Positions 32,593-40,536 of a stretch of 64,000 bases of DNA are shown here, one piece after another. A program made the position numbers and the translations under genes. The stretch is from contig NZ_FXAY01000001.1 of assembly GCF_900177685.1 (NCBI RefSeq), positions 248,001 through 312,000 of the forward strand, written 5' to 3'. Position 1 is the stretch's first letter; every line of letters starts with the position of its first letter. The notes under the pieces are model-generated. The model was not told the DNA's origin and made no database searches. It saw only the letters and a list, made by a program, of their open reading frames with translations. The stretch comes from Agreia pratensis. GTDB lineage: Bacteria > Actinomycetota > Actinomycetes > Actinomycetales > Microbacteriaceae.

Positions 32593-33699
32593 CTACGCGT
32601 CGAGGCGGGTTAGCCAGCCATGGACGTCGGGGATGCGACCGTACTGAATGTCGGTGAGCTCCTGGCGCAGCGACATCGTGAGTTCGCCGGCCGGGGCATC
32701 CGGGTCGCCGACCAAGAAGTCGTCACCCTTCAGCGCAGCGATCGGCGTGACGACCGCGGCAGTGCCGCAGGCGAACACCTCGACCACGTCTCCGGATGCG
32801 ACTCCGTCACGCCACTCGTCGAGGGTCACCTTGCGGTGCTCCACCTTGTGCCCACGCGCCTTGGCCAACTCGATGATGCTGTCACGGGTGACGCCGTCGA
32901 GGATCGACGACGATTCGGGCGTGACGAGCGTGCCGTCTTTCTTTACGAGGAACACGTTCATGCCGCCGAGCTCCTCGAGGTACTTTGCCTCTGACGAGTC
33001 GAGGAACAGCACCTGTGCGCAGCCGTTGGCGTACGCCTCCTCCTGAGGAAGCAGAGACGAGGCGTAGTTGCCACCCGTCTTCGCCGCACCCGTGCCCCCG
33101 CGACCCGCCCGCGCGTAGTCGGTCGACAGCCAGATCGACACCGGGGTCACTCCACCGGGGAAGTACGCACCCGCGGGGCTGGCGATCACGTAATAGCCGA
33201 CCTTCTGTGCGCTGCGCACGCCGAGGAAGCTCTCGTTGGCGAACATGAACGGCCTGATGTAGAGGCTCGTCTCGCCGCCCTCGGGTACCCATGCGCCATC
33301 GGCCGCGATCAGCTGCTTGAGCGACTCGACGAAGTCGTCGGTCGAGAGTTCGGGCAGGGCCAGACGCCGTGCGGAGCGCTGCAGGCGCTCGGCGTTCTTC
33401 TCCGGCCGGAAGGTCCAGATCGATCCGTCTGCGTGACGGTAGGCCTTCATCCCCTCGAAGATCTCCTGGGCGTAGTGCAGAACGCTTGCCGCGGGGTCGA
33501 GCAGCAACGGACCGTATGGAATGACGGCGGCGTCGTGCCAGCCGTCGGCCAGGGTCCAGTCGATCTTCACCATGTGGTCGGTGAAGTGCTTGCCGAAGCC
33601 CGGGTCGGCCAGGATCGCCTCGCGCTCGACCTCGGCACGCACCGCCTCTGACGGAGTGAGGGTGAACGTGAGCGGGAAGGTGCTGTCGAGATCGGTCAT
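32593..33699 (-). CDS. ilvE: Branched-chain amino acid aminotransferase
   Basis: 368-residue fold-type IV PLP transaminase, the last step of valine, leucine and isoleucine synthesis. Blocks include LHYAQEIFEGMKAYRHADGS, GTGAAKTGGNYASSLLPQ (region near the PLP lysine fold) and SSSILDGVTRDSIIELAK. Length fits type II IlvE. The ATG has AAGGAA upstream and lies 29 bases after leuB, forming a leuB-ilvE transcription unit. Confidence 0.96.
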   Translation of the reverse strand: MTDLDSTFPLTFTLTPSEAVRAEVEREAILADPGFGKHFTDHMVKIDWTLADGWHDAAVIPYGPLLLDPAASVLHYAQEIFEGMKAYRHADGSIWTFRPEKNAERLQRSARRLALPELSTDDFVESLKQLIAADGAWVPEGGETSLYIRPFMFANESFLGVRSAQKVGYYVIASPAGAYFPGGVTPVSIWLSTDYARAGRGGTGAAKTGGNYASSLLPQEEAYANGCAQVLFLDSSEAKYLEELGGMNVFLVKKDGTLVTPESSSILDGVTRDSIIELAKARGHKVEHRKVTLDEWRDGVASGDVVEVFACGTAAVVTPIAALKGDDFLVGDPDAPAGELTMSLRQELTDIQYGRIPDVHGWLTRLDA

Positions 33700-33728
33700 T
33701 GCGAGTTCCTTAGTCGAAAGGTTCGGTG

Positions 33729-34799
33729 TCAGCGGGCGAGCGACGCGGCCACGGCGTCTCTGATGGCGTCGCCCACGGCACTCGTCGTGCGCGGTCGGTC
33801 TGCCTGCCGGGTGGCGATGTCGGCCGTCACGGCGTCGCGAACCGTGCCCGCGGCATCCGGAACCCCGAGGTGATCGAGGAGGAGTGCCACCGACAGGATC
33901 GCGGCCGTGGGGTCGGCGATCTGCTTGCCTGCGATGTCGGGCGCGGATCCGTGGACCGGCTCGAACATGCTGGGGAAGGCTCCGTCGGGGTTGATGTTGC
34001 CCGAGGCCGCCAGGCCGATTCCGCCGCTGATTGCGCCGGCCAGATCGGTGAGGATATCGCCGAAGAGGTTGTCTGTGACGATGACGTCAAACCTAGCAGG
34101 GTCGGTGACCAGGAAGATCGTGGCGGCATCGACGTGCAGATAGTCGACCGCGACCTCGGGGTACTCGGCCCCGACGGTGTCGACGAGCCGGCGCCAGATG
34201 CCTCCGGCGAAGGTGAGCACGTTGGTCTTGTGCACCAGTGTCAGCTTCTTGGCCGGCCGTGACTGGGCAATTTCGAAGGCGAAGCGCACCACGCGCTCAA
34301 CCCCGTAGGCCGTGTTGATCGACACCTCGTTCGCGATCTCGTGCGGCGTGCCGACGCGGATGGCCCCGCCGTTCCCGACGTAGGGGCCCTCCGTTCCTTC
34401 GCGCACGACGACGAAGTCGACCTCGCCAGGGTTCGACAGCGGGCTGTCGACGCCGGGGTAGATCGTGGTGGGGCGCAGGTTCACGTAGTGGTCGAGGGTG
34501 AAGCGCAGCTTCAGCAGCAGGCCTCGCTCGATGTTGGCGTTCGCGAGGCGCGGGTCCCCCGGCACTCCCCCGACGGCGCCGAGCAGAATGGCGTCGTGCG
34601 ACGAGATGGACGCGAGATCGTCGTCGGTCAGCACGTCACCCGTGGAGAGAAAGCGTGTCGCACCGAGCGAGAACTGCGTCTTCTCGATGGTGAGGCCGGC
34701 CGACGGCGCCACCTCGTCGAGCACCTTCACTGCTTCGGCGACGACCTCCGGGCCGATACCGTCTCCGGGAATGACGGCCAGTCTGATGGTGCGCGACAT
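33729..34799 (-). CDS. leuB: 3-isopropylmalate dehydrogenase
   Basis: 356-residue NAD-dependent beta-decarboxylating dehydrogenase that oxidises 3-isopropylmalate to the precursor of 2-oxoisocaproate. Signatures: [37 protein letters not shown], and the metal loop [20 protein letters not shown]. The start is ATG 34799 with GGAG seven bases upstream; an extension to 34892 covers the promoter. A palindrome over the -35 region may be its operator. Confidence 0.96.
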   Translation of the reverse strand: MSRTIRLAVIPGDGIGPEVVAEAVKVLDEVAPSAGLTIEKTQFSLGATRFLSTGDVLTDDDLASISSHDAILLGAVGGVPGDPRLANANIERGLLLKLRFTLDHYVNLRPTTIYPGVDSPLSNPGEVDFVVVREGTEGPYVGNGGAIRVGTPHEIANEVSINTAYGVERVVRFAFEIAQSRPAKKLTLVHKTNVLTFAGGIWRRLVDTVGAEYPEVAVDYLHVDAATIFLVTDPARFDVIVTDNLFGDILTDLAGAISGGIGLAASGNINPDGAFPSMFEPVHGSAPDIAGKQIADPTAAILSVALLLDHLGVPDAAGTVRDAVTADIATRQADRPRTTSAVGDAIRDAVAASLAR

Positions 34800-34829
34800 A
34801 GTGCTCCTGCGTTGGATCGGTTCGAAAAC

Positions 34830-34851
34830 GACAAGTGCAAGATTACTTGTC
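34830..34851. promoter_or_regulatory. Palindrome at leuB promoter
   Basis: GACAAG (34830-34835) and CTTGTC (34846-34851) form an inverted repeat with 10 bases between. The right arm overlaps TTGACA, a consensus -35 element, on the leuB strand. The geometry suits a dimeric repressor binding one DNA turn per half-site. The regulator is unknown. Confidence 0.4.
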
Positions 34852-34894
34852 AACGCCTTACCGCAGAGGACGCTGCGTCCATATGATGCCAATT

Positions 34895-35146
34895 ATGAGT
34901 ATTGGATTCGGAATCTTCCTGTTCGCCGTCGGCGCCATCCTCGCCTTCGCGGTGGAAATCCAAGTGGATTGGATCGACCTGCGCATGGTCGGATACATCC
35001 TGATGGGCGCGGGATTCGTGGTCACCATCCTGGGACTGGTACTGATGGCGCGTCGCCGCCAGAGCACGTCGACCACGCGCACCGCGGTCGACCCCGCCAC
35101 AGGCCAGCGCGTCACTCGTCAGGAGAACTCGCAAGACCCGCTGTAA
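34895..35146 (+). CDS. DUF6458-type two-helix membrane protein
   Basis: 83 residues with two membrane helices (SIGFGIFLFAVGAILAFAVE; MVGYILMGAGFVVTILGLVL), then RRRQ and a polar tail TTRTAVDPATGQRV. It resembles the small actinobacterial DUF6458 family, function unknown. ATG 34895 follows TATGAT (34882-34887) by seven bases, a clean leaderless promoter. Confidence 0.8.
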   Translation: MSIGFGIFLFAVGAILAFAVEIQVDWIDLRMVGYILMGAGFVVTILGLVLMARRRQSTSTTRTAVDPATGQRVTRQENSQDPL

Positions 35147-35190
35147 ATCGGTGACGATCGACCGGATGCGCCGTGCCAGGTCGGCGTTGC

Positions 35191-35217
35191 GTTTCAGTTG
35201 TGTAAATGGACTGTAAC
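35191..35217. promoter_or_regulatory. GlnR-like nitrogen box upstream of codB
   Basis: GTTTC-N6-GTAAA-N6-GTAAC repeats with an 11-bp period, close to the actinobacterial GlnR pattern GTNAC-N6-GNAAC. It ends 51 bases before the cytosine permease start. A similar GTAAA-N6-GTTAC lies before the glutamine-synthetase-like gene (61821-61836, minus strand). Nitrogen control is inferred from pattern and neighbours. Confidence 0.45.
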
Positions 35218-35268
35218 GCGTTGTCGCACCGGCACTTTTCGTGACTTCGGGAGTTCTAAACTCCGAGC

Positions 35269-36711
35269 ATGACACTGACCGCCGCCCCAAAAACACAACT
35301 CGTCGAACCCGGCGGTATCGAGCCGATCCCGGCGGATAGACGCCACGGGTCGCCATGGCAGTTGTTCGCGACCTGGACCTCGCCTAACCTCGAATTCGCC
35401 ACGATCTTCGTGGGCGTCATCGCCGTTCTCTATTTCGGGCTGAGCTTCTGGCAGGCGGTGGCCGCCCTCCTCCTGGGCAACTTCCTCGGCAGCCTGAGCC
35501 AGGGCTTCCTCTCGACGTGGGGGCCGCGCGAGGGCCTCGCCCAGATGCTGCTCGGGCGCACGGCCTTCGGGTTCTGGGGCAACATCGTGCCCGCCGGCCT
35601 GAACACGGCGATGGCCGGACTCGGCTGGTTCGCCGTCAACTCCATCAGCGGAGCCTTCGCGCTGGCCACTCTGACCGGATGGAACCCGGTACTCACCCTC
35701 GCCATCGTCGTTGTCGTCGAGGTGACCGTGGCGTTCGTCGGCCATGACATCGTGCAGCTCTTCGAGCGGTACGCCATGTTCGTACTGGGCGCGATCTTCC
35801 TCATCGCCGGCATCTTCATCCTCTCCAACGCCGACACGGCGACCCCGGCGGCCGGCGACGGCTCCGGTGGCCTCGGTGGCTTCGCCGGCTTCATGCTCGC
35901 GGCCGGTGCCGCATTCGGCTACACCGCCGGGTGGAACCCCTATGCGGCTGACTACACCCGGTACCTGCGCGCCGATACGGACCGCCGAAAGATAGCCATC
36001 GCATCCGGCCTCGGCAATTTCGTCTCGACCAGCTTTCTCATGATCGTGGGTGCAGCATCCGCGACCATCGTGCACAGTGGTCTGGCCGACGACGCCAGCC
36101 CGACCGATTCTTTCACCGCGGGAATGCCGGGCTGGATCTCGTCGATCACGCTCCTCGCCATCGCCGTCGGTGCTGTTTCGGCGAACGCGCTGAACATCTA
36201 TTCGGGGTCGATGTCGTTCCTGGCGATCGGCATCAAGATTCCCTTCGAACGCCGTCGAGCGATTGTGGCTCTTGGCTTCGGCGTGCTGGGCTTCGTCATC
36301 GCCCTGCTCGCGATGTCGGACGCCGGCGCGAGCTACGAGAACTTCCTGCTCGTGATCTCCTACTGGATCGCGCCGTGGCTCGGCATCGTTCTCGCCGACC
36401 GGTGGTTGCGCCGCGGCACCGCCGTACTTGCGCTGGTCGTCGACGAGAAGAACAAATACCGCAACCCCGCCGGAATCATCGCTTTCGTCATAGCGGCCGT
36501 CGTATCGATCGGCCTCTTCTCCAACCAGGCCGTCTATGTAGGCCTGATCGTTCGGTCGACACCCGAGATCGGTGATCTCACGGCACTGGTCGGCTTCGCC
36601 CTGGCGGCGGTGCTCTACGTGGTGGTCTTCCGACTCGTGCGACCGGCGCTTGGCGCCCCTCTGTCGACCGACACGACCCTGCCGGCTGCGCGAGTGGAGG
36701 CTGACGCGTGA
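35269..36711 (+). CDS. codB: Purine-cytosine permease (NCS1 family)
   Basis: 480-residue membrane protein with about 12 helices of the nucleobase-cation-symport-1 family. Family features are SPNLEFATIFVGVIAVLYFG near the start, GWNPYAADYTRYLR in the middle and ISYWIAPWLGIVLADRWLRR late. It probably imports cytosine or a related nucleobase, since its stop overlaps the start of a cytosine deaminase (GTGA). It is leaderless: TAAACT (35257-35262) six bases before ATG. A GlnR-like box lies upstream. Confidence 0.9.
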   Translation: MTLTAAPKTQLVEPGGIEPIPADRRHGSPWQLFATWTSPNLEFATIFVGVIAVLYFGLSFWQAVAALLLGNFLGSLSQGFLSTWGPREGLAQMLLGRTAFGFWGNIVPAGLNTAMAGLGWFAVNSISGAFALATLTGWNPVLTLAIVVVVEVTVAFVGHDIVQLFERYAMFVLGAIFLIAGIFILSNADTATPAAGDGSGGLGGFAGFMLAAGAAFGYTAGWNPYAADYTRYLRADTDRRKIAIASGLGNFVSTSFLMIVGAASATIVHSGLADDASPTDSFTAGMPGWISSITLLAIAVGAVSANALNIYSGSMSFLAIGIKIPFERRRAIVALGFGVLGFVIALLAMSDAGASYENFLLVISYWIAPWLGIVLADRWLRRGTAVLALVVDEKNKYRNPAGIIAFVIAAVVSIGLFSNQAVYVGLIVRSTPEIGDLTALVGFALAAVLYVVVFRLVRPALGAPLSTDTTLPAARVEADA

Positions 36712-37160
36712 TCTACGAGACCGATGCTGAGAAGTTGGCCGTCGCCCGAGCCGAGGCCGAGAAGGGAGCCGCGGAAGGCGGCATCCCGATCGGCGCGGCA
36801 TTGTTCACGAGCGCTGGGGTTCTGCTCGGCAGCGGCCACAACCGCCGAGTGCAAGATGGTGACGCGGCAATGCATGCCGAGACCAACGCGTTTCACAACG
36901 CCGGGCGCCAGCGCAGCTACCGAGACACCGTGATGGTCACTACCCTCTCGCCGTGCTGGTACTGCTCGGGCCTCGTGCGCCAGTTCGGTATCGGCCGCGT
37001 CGTGGTCGGCGACGACCGGAATTTCCTGGGCGGGCAGGACTGGATCGCCGAACACGGTTGCGCGGTCACAGTGGTCAACGATCCCGGCCTGATCACGATG
37101 ATGGCGGCGTTCATCGAGGGCAACCCAGCGCTGTGGAACGAGGACATCGGCGAGGAGTAG
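36708..37160 (+). CDS. Cytosine deaminase, yeast FCY1-like
   Basis: 150-residue zinc-dependent deaminase of the cytidine-deaminase fold. Zinc ligands and the proton shuttle are H56-A-E58 and C83-x-x-C86 (SPCWYC). The order GGIPIGAALF, GSGHNRRVQDG and the C-terminal AFIEGNPALWNEDIGE resemble yeast Fcy1 rather than the unrelated amidohydrolase CodA or TadA. Coupling to the permease supports cytosine to uracil plus ammonia. GTG start overlaps the permease stop by four bases. Confidence 0.88.
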   Translation: MIYETDAEKLAVARAEAEKGAAEGGIPIGAALFTSAGVLLGSGHNRRVQDGDAAMHAETNAFHNAGRQRSYRDTVMVTTLSPCWYCSGLVRQFGIGRVVVGDDRNFLGGQDWIAEHGCAVTVVNDPGLITMMAAFIEGNPALWNEDIGEE

Positions 37161-37190
37161 CTCCGGCGCTCTGTCGGTAAGATCGCAACG

Positions 37191-37799
37191 GTGAGCGAAC
37201 GCCTTCCGGTCAACCCCGCGTCGACGGCGGAGAACCGCTCCTCTGTGGCTGAAGGCATCGGCTTAGAGGTTCGCGCCGCCAGAGTTCTGCTGGGCATCAG
37301 CATGCGTGAATTGGCCAAACGAATCGGCACCTCACAACCGTTCGTCTCGAACATCGAGAACGGTCGCATTTTTCCAAGTCTGCGCACCCTCGGTCTGCTC
37401 GCCACCGCGCTCGATGTGCCGGTCGGCAAACTCTTGCCGAGCACCAGCCGGGTCGAACGCATCACCGCATCGCAGATCGGGCGCGCTCGTGCACGCAGCG
37501 AAGGCCCGGTGCGGCCCCTGCTTACCGTCGGCGAGCTCCGCGCGGTGAGAATCGAGATCGCTCCCGGTGAGGTCGAGCGACGTCCGGTCATGCACGAAGG
37601 CGAAGAGTTCGTCATTCTGCTCGCGGGTGTTCTCATCCTTCTCCGTGAGGGGCTCCCCCCGCTGAGGATGGAGAGCGGCGACACTCTGTGGCTCGACGGC
37701 ACGGTGCCGCACCGCTTCGCCTGCCCCGACGAGTCACCCGTGCCGGGCTCGGCATTCATCGCCCTCGTCGGCCACGATGCTCTGGACTCACACTCGTGA
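37191..37799 (+). CDS. XRE-cupin transcriptional regulator 1
   Basis: 202 residues: helix-turn-helix at about 25-80 (RAARVLLGISMRELAKRIG, SQPFVSNIENGRIFPSL) and a C-terminal cupin (GEEFVILLAGVLILLREG; GDTLWLDGTVPHRFAC) that likely binds the effector. The GTG follows TAAGAT (37178-37183) by seven bases, so it has its own leaderless promoter despite being 30 bases from the deaminase gene. It overlaps regulator 2 by four bases. Likely controls this nucleobase cluster. Confidence 0.88.
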   Translation: MSERLPVNPASTAENRSSVAEGIGLEVRAARVLLGISMRELAKRIGTSQPFVSNIENGRIFPSLRTLGLLATALDVPVGKLLPSTSRVERITASQIGRARARSEGPVRPLLTVGELRAVRIEIAPGEVERRPVMHEGEEFVILLAGVLILLREGLPPLRMESGDTLWLDGTVPHRFACPDESPVPGSAFIALVGHDALDSHS

Positions 37800-38344
37800 T
37801 CACCGAAGGATGGGAGCTCGGAGTAGGCACTCGCGTGCGCGCTGCCCGCGAGGAGAGAGGGCTCACGACCCGGGCGCTTGCCAGTCTGGCCGGGCTGTCG
37901 CAATCTCTCCTCTCTGATGTCGAGAATGGCCGCACCCTTCCGAGTGTCTCCTCGCTCTACGCGATAGCGGAGGCGCTCGGAACAGGTCCCGCCGAACTGC
38001 TTCCGCAAGACGACGACAGCGCCCGGCTGACCCAGCATGGGGTACCACTACCGGCAGAAGGCCCAGGCGAGGCTGTGTCGACGCGCATGCTTTTCGGCGC
38101 ACCGGGGCGGCGCATCGAGGCCTATCTGTCCAGCTATCCGCAGGGGCAGACAGATCCCGTGCCCTTTCAGCACTCGGGCGAGGACATCATCGTCGTCGTC
38201 GAGGGGCGGATGACGCTGACCGTCGGCGACCGTGCGCAGGAGCTGCGTGCGGGCGATGCCGCGTGGCTCGACGCTTCGGCCCCGCATTCCATCGAACCTC
38301 TTGGGCCCGACGGCGTGCGCACGATCGTGATCTCCGCGCGCTGA
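37796..38344 (+). CDS. XRE-cupin transcriptional regulator 2
   Basis: 182 residues with the same design as its neighbour: helix-turn-helix 10-65 (RVRAAREERGLTTRALASLA, SQSLLSDVENGRTLPS) and cupin (SGEDIIVVVEGRMTLTVGD; AAWLDASAPHSIEPLG). The two differ greatly in sequence, so they are unlikely to be a recent duplication. GTG start overlaps regulator 1's stop (GTGA). Two coupled paralogues could form a heteromer or sense two ligands. Confidence 0.88.
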   Translation: MITEGWELGVGTRVRAAREERGLTTRALASLAGLSQSLLSDVENGRTLPSVSSLYAIAEALGTGPAELLPQDDDSARLTQHGVPLPAEGPGEAVSTRMLFGAPGRRIEAYLSSYPQGQTDPVPFQHSGEDIIVVVEGRMTLTVGDRAQELRAGDAAWLDASAPHSIEPLGPDGVRTIVISAR

Positions 38345-38369
38345 GCAGCGCGCGACAGCCGAACGCGGT

Positions 38370-38927
38370 TCAGGCTGACGAGGGCAGGGATACAGTCGAG
38401 CCCGTGTGATAGATGAGCGGCCGAGCCGTCTTGTGCGCGCTCGCGCCTGTCACCTCCAACACGACGACGAAATGATCGCCGGTGGGCATGGCGCTCAGAA
38501 TGCGGCATTCGAGCCAGAGGCGCGCGCCAGAGATGAAGACCGCGCCATCGACCGTGCGTCCGAGCACCGATCTGTCGAAGCGGTCTCCCGTACGCGAGGC
38601 AAGTCGACGAACCTCCTCGGCGTTGTTCTCCGACAGAACAGAGACACCGATGCGTGGCGCGGTCGACAGCGACGCCCACGTTTTCGAGTCGCGTTGTATC
38701 GACACGAGCACACACGGAGGGTCGAACGAAGCACCGACGGTCAACGAGGTCACGACCATGCCTACCGCGCTCTGGTCGATGTCTGCGCAGATCGCCGCGA
38801 CGCCAGCCGGATACTCGGCGAACATCTGCCTCACGGCCGCGGGGTCGGATGGAACGGGAGGCATCTCCACACGTCCGGAATCGTCGTCGGGCACCTCGAA
38901 CTCGGCCCACGGCTGCGTCCACTCCAT
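38370..38927 (-). CDS. Flavin reductase family protein
   Basis: 185-residue FMN-binding split-barrel protein (flavin reductase-like). Signatures: RQMFAEYPAGVAAICADID, GMVVTSLTVGASFDPPCVLV and SVLSENNAEEVRRLAS. Such proteins supply reduced flavin to two-component monooxygenases; the NtaA-like monooxygenase divergent to it is the obvious partner. ATG 38927 is preceded by GGAG. They share a 232-bp intergenic region holding a 13-bp palindrome. Confidence 0.9.
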   Translation of the reverse strand: MEWTQPWAEFEVPDDDSGRVEMPPVPSDPAAVRQMFAEYPAGVAAICADIDQSAVGMVVTSLTVGASFDPPCVLVSIQRDSKTWASLSTAPRIGVSVLSENNAEEVRRLASRTGDRFDRSVLGRTVDGAVFISGARLWLECRILSAMPTGDHFVVVLEVTGASAHKTARPLIYHTGSTVSLPSSA

Positions 38928-39040
38928 CGTTCTCCACTCCGCATGGGCGCATCGGAGCCCACGTCTAGTCCAGAGCCTCTCCCTGCCACATTTCCGACGC
39001 ATTACGAAGCGGAGAACGATTTGTAACAGTTATCGCTTCA

Positions 39041-39053
39041 TAGTCAGTGACTA
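39041..39053. promoter_or_regulatory. Palindrome between flavin reductase and monooxygenase genes
   Basis: TAGTCA-G-TGACTA is a perfect 13-bp palindrome in the divergent intergenic region, 106 bases before the monooxygenase start. Upstream, GATTTGTAACAGTTATCG is a looser inverted repeat (39018-39035). It could be an operator for one of the XRE-cupin regulators. Confidence 0.4.
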
Positions 39054-39159
39054 CAGGGAAGGGCCTCTTCTGCGTCTTGTCCGTCATTGCAGCCCCATGC
39101 GATGATCGGTAGGAGATATCACCCAGATCGGGTGGCACCGTATTCTGCAGGGAGATCTC

Positions 39160-40536
39160 ATGGTCAAGCAGCTCATCCTCGGGGCATTCGAGGAGTTCAC
39201 TCCGAACTTCATCGCCAACGCTTGGCATCACGAACGAGGCGACACCAGCGCGTTCGCGACACTGGGATTCTGGCAGGACCTGGCGGCTCGTATGGACGCG
39301 GCCGGATTCGACTTCTTCTTTCTGGCGGAAGCCATCGGCTACCCGATGAATGATTCCGGGCAGGTGCCCGAAGCCGTCATCCGGGATGCCGTGCAATTCC
39401 CTGTGCACGACCCGCTCGCGCTGATCTCCGGACTCGCTGCGGCCGCCCCGCGTATCGGCTTCGTCGCAACGGCGTCGACGACCGCGCAGCATCCGCTGCT
39501 CAACGCCCGCACCTTCACCACCCTCGATCACCTCACCGATGGGCGCATGGGCTGGAACATCGTCACGAGCGACAACCAGCAGGCCCTCGTGCGCCTGCTC
39601 GGCCAGACGGATGTGACGCCGCACGACGAGCGCTACGCCCGCGCGACCGAGTTCGTCGACCTCTCCCTGCGACTCTGGGAGGAGGCGTGGGACGACGGGG
39701 CGGTCCTCGCCGACAAGGCGACCCGCACGTTCTCCGATCCGGCGAAGGTGCATCGCATAGAGCACGACGGAAAGTACTTCCGGTTCGACGGATACTTCCC
39801 CGCGACACCCTCCCCGCAACGCACCCCTACCCTCTTTCAAGCGGGCACCTCGGCCGCCGGCACAGCATTCGCCGCACGCTACGCCGAATGCGTGTTCACT
39901 CAGGATCGAGAACCCGCGCGCCTCGCAGCAACCGTCGCCCGCCTGCGCGCCCAGGCCGTCGCGGCGGGCCGACCGGCAGACTCCATCAAGATCATCAACG
40001 GAGCGAGCTTCGTGATCGCCGACACGGTGGACGAGGCGCAGCGCCTGCGGGCGGAGCTCAACGCGACCCCCACCAGAGAGGCGACCGCTGCCCTATTCCT
40101 GGGCTGGTCAGGGGTGGACCTCGGCGCCCTCGATCCCCACGCCACACTCGATTCCGTCTCGACCGAGGTGGGCCACACGATGATCGACATGTGGCGGAAT
40201 CCGGACGGTACGAGCCCAACCGTCGGCGAGATCCTCGACTCGCTAGCCTCGACCTTCGGCGGGATTCGTTTCACTGGAACCGTCGAATCCATCGCTGCAG
40301 AGATCGAGGCACTGGTCGAGCAGACCGACATCGACGGGTTCCTCGTCGAGAACTGGTACGGCGGCTACGAGGGCTATCGCGACTTCGTCGAGATGCTGAT
40401 GCCTGTTCTGCGAGAGCGTGGACTGCTGCCCGACGTCGCCCGCTCGGGCACCCTTCGCAGCATGCTGACCGGAGAGCCCGACGTGCCCGAGTGGCACCCG
40501 GCTCGCACTGTCCGCGGCGCCCAGAGCGGTGCGTGA
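39160..40536 (+). CDS. NtaA/SnaA/DszA family FMN-dependent monooxygenase
   Basis: 458-residue luciferase-like monooxygenase of the reduced-flavin-using (two-component) type. Blocks: GFDFFFLAEAIGYPM, TLDHLTDGRMGWNIVTSDN, RYARATEFVDLSLRLWEEAW, TLFQAGTSAAGTAFAARYAE and DGFLVENWYGG. Relatives cleave C-N or C-S bonds (nitrilotriacetate, dibenzothiophene sulfone). Nucleobase genes next to it suggest an N-heterocycle substrate, reminiscent in logic of RutA. ATG has GGGAG upstream and its 3' end overlaps the deaminase-like gene by eight bases. Confidence 0.9.
   Translation: MVKQLILGAFEEFTPNFIANAWHHERGDTSAFATLGFWQDLAARMDAAGFDFFFLAEAIGYPMNDSGQVPEAVIRDAVQFPVHDPLALISGLAAAAPRIGFVATASTTAQHPLLNARTFTTLDHLTDGRMGWNIVTSDNQQALVRLLGQTDVTPHDERYARATEFVDLSLRLWEEAWDDGAVLADKATRTFSDPAKVHRIEHDGKYFRFDGYFPATPSPQRTPTLFQAGTSAAGTAFAARYAECVFTQDREPARLAATVARLRAQAVAAGRPADSIKIINGASFVIADTVDEAQRLRAELNATPTREATAALFLGWSGVDLGALDPHATLDSVSTEVGHTMIDMWRNPDGTSPTVGEILDSLASTFGGIRFTGTVESIAAEIEALVEQTDIDGFLVENWYGGYEGYRDFVEMLMPVLRERGLLPDVARSGTLRSMLTGEPDVPEWHPARTVRGAQSGA

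Noticed and set aside
34800-34892. N-terminal extension of leuB to 34892
   Set aside because: Covers the promoter, the palindrome and the leaderless start of the divergent gene. ATG 34799 has its own ribosome site and matches family length.
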